Source: Oscillospiraceae bacterium
Lineage (GTDB): Bacteria; Bacillota_A; Clostridia; Oscillospirales; CAG-272
Assembly: GCA_015064195.1 (NCBI GenBank)
Contig: SVSO01000009.1
Coordinates: 1-29,191 of the forward strand
Direction of reading: 5' to 3'
DNA: 29,191 nt
Shown here: positions 22,969-29,191 of the stretch, piece after piece
How the letters are laid out: each line of letters starts with the position of its first letter
How positions within the stretch are numbered: the first letter of the stretch is position 1
Position numbers and translations under genes: made by a program
The notes under the pieces: generated by a model
What the model was told of the DNA's origin: nothing
What the model saw: the letters and a program-made list of their open reading frames with translations, nothing else
The model's database searches: none

Positions 22969-23757
22969 ATGAAAACCATACACATAGATTTCCGTGAGCT
23001 GATTCGCAGAGCGCTGATACTGCTTGCAGCGTCAGCGCTCTGCGCCCTTGTTTTAATCGTCATGTTTACGGATGTGGGCGTGCATATGCTCTTCCGGGCG
23101 GGCGTTTATCTGAATCTGGAGGAAGTGGACACCGGCGATACGGCGCATCTGGAGTATTACGATGCCAAGGCTCTGCTCAACGATACGGACAGCTATCGCA
23201 TTTTCCTCGACGAATCCAAAGCGGGCAGTTATGATGCGGCGCTGGATTTTCTCAAATTCATCAAGCAGAACACGGATGTCAACGCCGTGTGCCTTTCCAC
23301 GTCGGCCATCGGCGTGCTCAATGAATACCTGACCTCCGGCGATGCGGCGATCCTGTCGGAAAACGGCATCACCGGCCCGCGTGCGGCATTCGTTCAGAAG
23401 CTGTATCTGTACAATCAGACTCTTCCGCCGCAGAAAAAAGTGAGCATCGTCAATACGCCCGACGGCACACGATGCTTTATCGTGGCGTGGGGCAGCTATG
23501 ATCGGTCGGCGGCATCGGAGGGGATCTTCGATGTGAGTGTCATTTATCCCGGCAAGGAGGACTGTGATCCGCTGTTTGATGTGGATTCTCTCAACCTTGA
23601 GGAGACGCGCATCCGCTTCGGCACGGTCGGCAGACTGTCCGGCTATGTGCGCATTCTGGAGGGCGTGTCCGGCAATCTCGGCAGACCTGCTTTCACGGGA
23701 CTTGGTCAGCCGGACTGCTTTTTCCTGATCGAACCGGCAGAAGGAGGCGCGGCATGA
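22969..23757 (+). CDS. Membrane-anchored protein of unknown function
   Basis: 262 aa from the ATG at 22969, 8 nt after GAGG. A single transmembrane helix spans about residues 13-33, placing the remaining 230 residues outside the cell. I do not recognise the family. The exterior begins with an acidic stretch, has the segment YDAALDFLKFIKQNTDVNAVCLS followed by a Gly-rich alpha/beta-looking part, and ends near GGAA. Two or three cysteines are present but no clear metal motif. The stop overlaps the start of the GNAT gene (ATGA), so the two are translated together, which suggests that they act in one process. Confidence 0.55.
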   Translation: MKTIHIDFRELIRRALILLAASALCALVLIVMFTDVGVHMLFRAGVYLNLEEVDTGDTAHLEYYDAKALLNDTDSYRIFLDESKAGSYDAALDFLKFIKQNTDVNAVCLSTSAIGVLNEYLTSGDAAILSENGITGPRAAFVQKLYLYNQTLPPQKKVSIVNTPDGTRCFIVAWGSYDRSAASEGIFDVSVIYPGKEDCDPLFDVDSLNLEETRIRFGTVGRLSGYVRILEGVSGNLGRPAFTGLGQPDCFFLIEPAEGGAA

Positions 23758-24437
23758 TTATTTGCCTGCAGAATGAGGAAGAATCACTGGTAAAGCGCGG
23801 CGTGTTTCACATCGCTGTGCCCCTGTCCGTCACCCGGGACTGCAAAACCGGCGAAATGAAGGTGAGCGTCTATCCGTCCCTGCGGCGGGAAGCGGCATCC
23901 CTGCTCCGCCGTTTCCCGGGAAATAAGCTTTTCTCCGCCCATGCAATTCAGGCGGCAAAGACGGCGTTTGACGGATTTCTCGCCGAACACGGCTTTGCGA
24001 TGGGCGAGGAATCGGAGGATTTCTTCCGGCTGTACCGCATCACGCGGCCCGATGAATCGCGCATTCTTACCACCACCCGCCCCTTTGACGGGCTGAAAGG
24101 ACTGCGCAATCTGACCGGCTACGATCTTTCTGCCATGAAAAAGTACGGGCATCTCGCATTTGTGACGGTCATCGGCGACGCCATTGTTTCCGTGGCCTGC
24201 ACCAATGCTCCCATGAGCGGCAGAGGCGGCATGGAGATCGGCGTGGAAACTGCGCCGGGATATGAGGGCCGCGGCTTTGGCACATCCAATGTGGCGGCGC
24301 TGGCACTGGCACTGAAAAAGCAAGGCTGCACGGCACTTTATGAGTGTGCATCGAAGAATCGCGCATCTGTCCGCACAGCAGAAAATGCCGGCGGCACGGA
24401 GAGGGCGCGGAATTATTATATCGTCGGAACAAAATAA
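23754..24437 (+). CDS. GNAT family N-acetyltransferase
   Basis: 227 aa. The C-terminal half carries GNAT motif A: MEIGVETAPGYEGRGFGTSNVAALALAL, with the acetyl-CoA pyrophosphate loop GYEGRGFG at 169-176, followed by ALYECASKNRASVRTAENAGG, typical of motif B. The N-terminal 120 residues are an extra domain of unknown identity. The substrate is unknown; small amines, amino acids or protein N-termini are possible. It is coupled to the upstream membrane protein by an ATGA overlap and lies 17 nt before rqcH, so all three may be one transcript. Cytoplasmic. Confidence 0.8.
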   Translation: MIICLQNEEESLVKRGVFHIAVPLSVTRDCKTGEMKVSVYPSLRREAASLLRRFPGNKLFSAHAIQAAKTAFDGFLAEHGFAMGEESEDFFRLYRITRPDESRILTTTRPFDGLKGLRNLTGYDLSAMKKYGHLAFVTVIGDAIVSVACTNAPMSGRGGMEIGVETAPGYEGRGFGTSNVAALALALKKQGCTALYECASKNRASVRTAENAGGTERARNYYIVGTK

Positions 24438-24454
24438 CGGATTAGGAGAACATT

Positions 24455-26206
24455 ATGGCATTTGACGCGGGAATGGTTTCCGCTATCGTATATGAGCTGA
24501 ACGAAAAGATCCGCGGCGCGCGGGTGGAAAAAGTGACACAGCCGGAGAAGGACGAGATCGTCCTCCTGCTTCATGCGGGGCGGGAAAATCTGCGGCTGGC
24601 ACTGTCGTCCGGCTCCAACAATCCCCATTTCAATCTCACCGCCGCCGTCAAGGAGAATCCACTGGCGGCACCCATGTTCTGTATGCTTCTGCGAAAGCAT
24701 CTCACCGGTGCGCGGATTTCCGCCGTGACACAGCTGGGCTTTGAGCGGGCGGTGGAGTTTGCATTCGACTGCTACGACGAAATGGGATTTGCGGTGACAA
24801 AATACATCGTCACCGAAACCATGGGCAAATACAGCAACATTATCCTGCTAAATCAGGAGAAAAAGGTTATCAGTGCGCTGAAGATCATCGACCTTGCCAC
24901 CAGCAATGTCAGACAGATCCTGCCCGGCTTTCCCTATGAGCTTCCGCCGGAACAGAAAAAACTGTCACCGCTGACGACGGATGAAGCAGCATTCCGGGCG
25001 GCTTTTGCAGCTTCGGAGGATATACCGGCGGATAAGTTCATTCTCGGCCATTTCTACGGCTTTGCGGCGATCACCGCACGGGAGATCGCTTACCGTGCCG
25101 GCGGTGCACCGGATGTCCTGCTGTCAACCTGCACGGCGGACAGACTGTGGGAAAGCTTCACCTTTGTGCAGAGCTGTATCAGGGAGCATACCTATGAGCC
25201 GTGGCTGGTCATGGACGCATCGGAAAAGCCGGTGGAATACTGCTTTTTCGAGCCGCTGGAATACGGCGCGCCCTATACGGCAAAACGCATGGACAGCTTC
25301 GGCAGCCTGCTTGACGAATATTTCGGCAGACGGGATCATGTGGAGCGCATCCGCCAGCGCACGGCGGATATTTTCCGCCTTTTGACCAATGCGGAGACAA
25401 GACTGACCAAGAAGCTGGCCCTCCAGAAGCAGGATCTTGCCGCCTGCGCGGACAAGGAAAAATACAAGCTGTGGGGCGATCTCATCACCGGAAACATCTA
25501 TCGCCTTTCCCGGGGCATGGAGGAAGCGGTGCTGGAGAATTATTATGAGGAGGACTGCCCCGAGATCCGCATTCCCATGGATAAGCGGCTCGCGCCCCAG
25601 CAGAACGCCCAGCGTTATTACAAAAAATACACGAAATCCAAGACCGCCGAGGTGGAGCTTGCCAAGCAGATAAAATTAGCCGAGGCAGAGCTTGCGTATA
25701 TCTACACCGTGTTCGATTCGCTGACCCGGGCGGAATCGGAGAGCGATATTCTTGAGATCCGGGATGAGCTGTACCGTTCCGGCTACGCATCCCGCATGAA
25801 AAATTATGCGGCGAAGAAGCTTTCCGCCCCCAAGCTGATGGCGTTCCGTACCACCGGCGGCTATCGGGTGCTGTGCGGCAAGAATAACCATCAGAACGAT
25901 CACCTGACCACAAAGCTGGCGGGAAAGCAGGATTACTGGTTCCATGTGAAGAATCAGCCCGGTTCTCACTGCGTGCTGTTCACCGAAGGTGAGGAGCCGT
26001 CCGAGCGGGATTTCACCGAGGCGGCCATCATCGCGGCCTATTATTCCAAGGTTTCCGAGGGCGTGAACGTGCCGGTGGACTACACTCTCATCCGCAATAT
26101 CCGCAAGCCGGCGGGATCGAAGCCCGGCTTTGTCACCTATTCCACCAACTACACGGCCTACGTCACACCGGACGAAAAGCTGGTGCAGTCTCTGCGCGCA
26201 AAATAA
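24455..26206 (+). CDS. rqcH: Rqc2/RqcH ribosome quality-control factor (NFACT family)
   Basis: 583 aa, typical length. RqcH binds stalled 50S subunits and recruits alanyl-tRNA so that an alanine tail is added to stuck chains. The N-terminal NFACT-N domain begins AFDAGMVSAIVYELNEKIRGARVEKV, the coiled-coil middle lies near 300-430, and NFACT-R appears at about 465-560 (TTGGYRVLCGKNNHQND and DYWFHVKNQPGSHCV). At the position of the B. subtilis D97-R98 pair this protein has E97-R98. AGGAG lies upstream of the ATG. A hairpin terminator follows. Confidence 0.93.
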   Translation: MAFDAGMVSAIVYELNEKIRGARVEKVTQPEKDEIVLLLHAGRENLRLALSSGSNNPHFNLTAAVKENPLAAPMFCMLLRKHLTGARISAVTQLGFERAVEFAFDCYDEMGFAVTKYIVTETMGKYSNIILLNQEKKVISALKIIDLATSNVRQILPGFPYELPPEQKKLSPLTTDEAAFRAAFAASEDIPADKFILGHFYGFAAITAREIAYRAGGAPDVLLSTCTADRLWESFTFVQSCIREHTYEPWLVMDASEKPVEYCFFEPLEYGAPYTAKRMDSFGSLLDEYFGRRDHVERIRQRTADIFRLLTNAETRLTKKLALQKQDLAACADKEKYKLWGDLITGNIYRLSRGMEEAVLENYYEEDCPEIRIPMDKRLAPQQNAQRYYKKYTKSKTAEVELAKQIKLAEAELAYIYTVFDSLTRAESESDILEIRDELYRSGYASRMKNYAAKKLSAPKLMAFRTTGGYRVLCGKNNHQNDHLTTKLAGKQDYWFHVKNQPGSHCVLFTEGEEPSERDFTEAAIIAAYYSKVSEGVNVPVDYTLIRNIRKPAGSKPGFVTYSTNYTAYVTPDEKLVQSLRAK

Positions 26207-26249
26207 ACCGAATATCCGGCCGTCACATCGGGTGACGGCGCGGTTTTTT
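26207..26249 (+). terminator. Terminator of rqcH
   Basis: GCCGTCAC (26219-26226) pairs with GTGACGGC (26232-26239); ACCG (26207-26210) can extend it with CGGT (26241-26244), and six T follow. Confidence 0.75.
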
Positions 26250-26321
26250 CGCGAAACGTCAAAAAATGTGGGAAAATTCTTCATTATTAAAAGAAAATTT
26301 TCAATTTCGCGTGAAAAAGAC

Positions 26322-26350
26322 TTGAAATATTCGCCGATGCGCGGTATACT
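26322..26350 (+). promoter_or_regulatory. Promoter of dprA
   Basis: TTGAAA (26322-26327), 17 bp, TATACT (26345-26350), leaving a leader of about 70 nt with no convincing hairpin. Confidence 0.7.
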
Positions 26351-26428
26351 ATAATGTAGAAAATAAATTTTGCGGAAAATCTGCATGAGCTGACGGCTTC
26401 CGGCGCGTCGGGGAAAGGGAAGTTTACG

Positions 26429-27919
26429 ATGAATGATGTGATCTATTGGATCTGGCTGGCACAGAAGAATGGGTATACCAGCGCGGAAGCCCATAAGCTG
26501 CTGCGCCGTTTTCCGGGCGGTGCGCGGGAGATCTACGAAGCATCTCCGGCGGAGTTGAAGGCTGTCACCGAGTGTAGTCCGAATTTTCTGCGCAAGCTGG
26601 AGAACCACGATCTGACGGAGGCAGAGAACATTCTGGAGTTCTGCTTCATGAACGGAATCCGCGTCATCAGCTGCGCAAACGAGCATTATCCCCGCCGGCT
26701 CCACGATCTTTACAACAAACCGCTGGTGCTTTATGCGAGAGGCCTCATCCGCGATCTTGACAGCCGCTTCTGCGTCAGCATTGTCGGCACACGGGATATG
26801 TCGGAGTACGGCAAGCATATGACCTTCAGACTGGCACGACAGCTCATCGGCTACGGCGCGATCATCATCAGCGGTGCAGCATACGGCATCGATTCTTCCG
26901 CCAACAATACGGCCATGTTCCTCGGAACGGAGACCGTTGCTGTGCTGGGATCGGGCGTCAATGTGCCCTATCCGTCCGCCAACAAGCCCATGTTGGATTG
27001 GATCGCCACAAATGGCATGGTAATCAGCGAATTTCCGCCGAATACACCGCCTATTGGCCGCAATTTCCCGGTGCGCAACCGCATTATCAGCGGCCTGTGC
27101 GATGCCCTCATCGTGGTGGAGGCGGGCGAAAAGAGCGGCGCACTCATCACGGCACGTCATGCGGCTGACCAGCATCGACGGGTTTACGCCGTTCCGGGCA
27201 ATGCGGGTGCGCCAAACAGTATGGGCACGAACAATCTCATCCGGGACGGTGCGAAGCTTGTGGCACGCTCGGAGGATGTGCTGGAGGATTTCATCGATCG
27301 GTTCAATCTGAAGCAGATCGACCGCATCGTCAACAGCGACAAATATCTGCGGTATGAATACAACGGAAAGATCCCGATCCTGCCGGAGAATATGCCCATG
27401 ACGCCGGAGCAGCAGAAAAAGAAAGCCGGAGCGATGATCGTTCCCGACATCGTGCCGCTGGATATGGCGAGTATGCCGGATATTCCCACCCCTGCCGACA
27501 TCGGGCGCGAGATCCGGGCATCGGCGTTGAAGGAATCGGAGCTTCCTGCCGAATATCGCCGGCCGGCGAAAAAGACTGCGCCGCCGGAGGAACCGCCGCT
27601 TCGTCAGGCGGCGGATGAATACACGGAGAATCAGCCCGTGGAACCGCCGGTCATCCGGACAGAGGAGACACGTCCGCTGCCCACGGATAAGCCTGCGGCA
27701 AAGGTGAATCCGGCAGAGCGCACACGCATCTTCGCCATGATGGATGAAACCTGCAGGATGGTGTTCGATGCCATTCCGGACGGCAGATCCGTGACGACGG
27801 ATGAGATCGTACAGCTGGGCGGCTTTTCCACCGACACAGTGATGTCCTCGCTGACGATCCTCGAACTGTACGGCACCATGGAATCGCTTCCGGGCGGTTA
27901 TTACCGGAAATTGATCTAA
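26429..27919 (+). CDS. dprA: DNA-processing protein DprA (Smf)
   Basis: 496 aa, longer than the usual 290-370. DprA protects incoming single-stranded DNA and loads RecA during transformation; the gene is also kept in non-competent bacteria. An N-terminal SAM-like region (1-90) is followed by the Rossmann domain with IVGTRDMSEYGK (119-129), ISGAAYGIDSSAN (147-159), GSGVNVPYP, PVRNRIISGL (214-223) and ITARHAADQHR (240-250). After about residue 300 a Pro/Glu/Lys-rich linker of some 130 residues leads to a winged helix (about 440-496) of the DprA C-terminal type. GGGAAAGGGAAG lies before the ATG. It directly precedes topA, as in many Firmicutes. Confidence 0.93.
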   Translation: MNDVIYWIWLAQKNGYTSAEAHKLLRRFPGGAREIYEASPAELKAVTECSPNFLRKLENHDLTEAENILEFCFMNGIRVISCANEHYPRRLHDLYNKPLVLYARGLIRDLDSRFCVSIVGTRDMSEYGKHMTFRLARQLIGYGAIIISGAAYGIDSSANNTAMFLGTETVAVLGSGVNVPYPSANKPMLDWIATNGMVISEFPPNTPPIGRNFPVRNRIISGLCDALIVVEAGEKSGALITARHAADQHRRVYAVPGNAGAPNSMGTNNLIRDGAKLVARSEDVLEDFIDRFNLKQIDRIVNSDKYLRYEYNGKIPILPENMPMTPEQQKKKAGAMIVPDIVPLDMASMPDIPTPADIGREIRASALKESELPAEYRRPAKKTAPPEEPPLRQAADEYTENQPVEPPVIRTEETRPLPTDKPAAKVNPAERTRIFAMMDETCRMVFDAIPDGRSVTTDEIVQLGGFSTDTVMSSLTILELYGTMESLPGGYYRKLI

Positions 27920-27952
27920 AAATATATCCGAAAAGGAGCATTATCTCAGATT

Positions 27953-29191
27953 ATGGCTAATCTTGTAATTATGGAGTCTCCCACGAAAGCGGGAACGGTC
28001 AAAGGGTATCTTGGCTCTGGCTATAAAGTGGTCGGCTGTACCGGTCACATCCGCGATCTGCCGAAAAGCACACTGGGCATTGATATCGAAAACGATTTTA
28101 AAGCAAAATATATCAACATCCGCGGCAAAGGCCCCCTCATCAAGGAGCTGAAAAAAGAAGCAAAGAATGCGGACAAGGTCTTTCTCGCAACGGACCCTGA
28201 CCGTGAGGGCGAAGCCATTGCGTGGCATCTTTCCGAGGCGCTGGGCATTCCCGCCGAGAAGATCCGCCGCGTGACCTTTAATGAAATCACCAAAAAAGCG
28301 GTGAAGGCGGGCATGAAAACGCCCCGGGAGATCGACATGGGTCTGGTCAATTCCCAGCAGGCGCGCCGCATCCTTGACCGCATCGTGGGCTATAAATTAA
28401 GCCCCTTCCTGTGGAAAACCATCAAGAGCGGTCTGTCCGCAGGCCGTGTGCAGTCGGTGGCGACCCGCATCATCGTGGAGCGCGAGAATGAGATCCGCGC
28501 CTTCAATCCGGAGGAGTACTGGACCATCGACGTGATGCTGGAGAACAAGAGCCGCGGCAAGATCAAGGCAAAATTCTACGGCGATGAGAGCGGTAAGCTG
28601 GCCCTCCACTCCGAAGCGGAGACGATGCAGGTGGTCAATGCGGTAAACGGTAAGGAATTCACCGTCAGATCCGTGAAGAAGGCCATCCGCGTGAAAAATC
28701 CCGCACCGCCCTTCACCACCTCCACGCTCCAGCAGGAGGCATCCCGCAGACTGGGCTTCCAGTCTCAGCGCATCATGCGTGTGGCGCAGGAGCTGTATGA
28801 AGGTATCAACCTCGGCACGGTGGGCGGCGGCGTACAGGGTCTGATCACCTATATGCGTACCGACTCCCTGCGCATTGCCGATGAAGCGGCAGATGCGGCA
28901 CAGGCGTATATCATTGACAAATACGGCGAGCAGTTCTATCCGAAGGAGCGCCGCATTTACAAAACCAAGGCGGGCGCACAGGATGCGCACGAAGCCATCC
29001 GGCCCTCAAGCCTGTCCTTTGAGCCGGAGAAGATCAAAAAGATGCTGACCACCGATCAGTATCGTCTGTACAAGCTCATTTGGGATCGCTTCATGGCCAG
29101 TCAGATGGCATCGGCTGAGCTGGATACCGTCACGGCGGACATTGAAGCCGGCGGTTATATCTTCCGATCAAGCGGCTATACCGTCAAATTC
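27953..29191 (+). CDS. topA: DNA topoisomerase I (C-terminus off window)
   Basis: 413 codons are visible and the frame is open at the window end. Type IA topoisomerase relaxes negative supercoils. The start reads MANLVIMESPTKAGTVKGYL, the usual TopA opening. The TOPRIM acidic triad appears in FLATDPDREGEAIAWHL (about 80-96), ILDRIVGYKLSPFLW and SAGRVQSVATRIIVERE follow, and the catalytic tyrosine lies in GLITYMRTDSLRI (Tyr near residue 301). GGAG is 14 nt before the ATG, longer than usual. The gene lies 33 nt after dprA and is probably co-transcribed with it. The C-terminal zinc-finger region is outside the window. Confidence 0.95.
   Translation, partial: MANLVIMESPTKAGTVKGYLGSGYKVVGCTGHIRDLPKSTLGIDIENDFKAKYINIRGKGPLIKELKKEAKNADKVFLATDPDREGEAIAWHLSEALGIPAEKIRRVTFNEITKKAVKAGMKTPREIDMGLVNSQQARRILDRIVGYKLSPFLWKTIKSGLSAGRVQSVATRIIVERENEIRAFNPEEYWTIDVMLENKSRGKIKAKFYGDESGKLALHSEAETMQVVNAVNGKEFTVRSVKKAIRVKNPAPPFTTSTLQQEASRRLGFQSQRIMRVAQELYEGINLGTVGGGVQGLITYMRTDSLRIADEAADAAQAYIIDKYGEQFYPKERRIYKTKAGAQDAHEAIRPSSLSFEPEKIKKMLTTDQYRLYKLIWDRFMASQMASAELDTVTADIEAGGYIFRSSGYTVKF

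Noticed and set aside
25676..27175. A 499-codon open frame on the minus strand
   Set aside because: It is antisense to rqcH and dprA and crosses their terminator and promoter; no family resemblance.
1..29191. CRISPR arrays, tRNAs, insertion sequences or phage genes
   Set aside because: No regularly spaced repeats, tRNA-like cloverleaf, transposase or integrase motifs, or terminal inverted repeats were noticed on reading both strands.

Overview
This 29.2 kb window looks like chromosome from a Gram-positive Clostridia bacterium, probably an uncultured member of the Oscillospiraceae/Ruminococcaceae. The assignment is an inference from gene content: spoVG, a large Alu-domain SRP RNA just upstream of dnaX-ybaB-recR (the Bacillus/Clostridia order), DUF177-rpmF, rqcH, dprA-topA, a PadR/DUF2812 pair and a DUF6062-type protein. 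Coding GC is fairly high. Promoters are almost all sigma-A type with 17 bp spacers, and ribosome binding sites are AAGGAG-like. I saw no tRNA or rRNA gene, CRISPR array, transposase, integrase or phage gene.

Layout. 1-1895 (minus): an MBL-fold hydrolase followed by a nitrilase-like/GDPD two-domain protein that runs off the left edge, both from one consensus promoter. 2043-4003 (plus): an ECF sigma factor and its likely membrane anti-sigma partner. 4037-5428 (minus): murC. 5739-6059 (plus): spoVG, converging on a membrane-anchored G5-M23 peptidase (6142-7578, minus). 7798-9702 (plus): galT and an intracellular TolB-like propeller. 9737-10453 (minus): a DUF6062-like Cys/His protein with a duplicated metal-knuckle pattern, divergent from an operon of 8-oxoguanine glycosylase, APH-type kinase and D-aminoacylase (10528-13924). 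14042-14891: PadR regulator and DUF2812 membrane protein with a clear autoregulatory-type operator. 14948-17913: SRP RNA, dnaX, ybaB, recR. 18029-18794: DUF177 and rpmF.

18921-22854 is a four-gene operon: SGNH esterase, parallel beta-helix protein, GH43 (exo-beta-1,3-galactanase-like) and a small alkaline-phosphatase-superfamily hydrolase. None has a signal peptide. This is the best candidate for an undescribed system, an intracellular pathway that dismantles an esterified or phosphorylated oligosaccharide. 22969-24437 is an unrecognised membrane-anchored protein coupled to a GNAT protein. The window closes with rqcH, dprA and the first 413 codons of topA.

Most of the window is housekeeping: cell wall (murC, M23), replication and repair (dnaX, recR, ogg, topA, dprA), translation quality control and protein export (rqcH, rpmF, SRP RNA). 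The accessory material is the nitrilase-GDPD fusion, the ECF pair, the DUF6062 protein, the glycan operon and the GNAT pair. All functional calls come from motifs read by eye; no database search was run.
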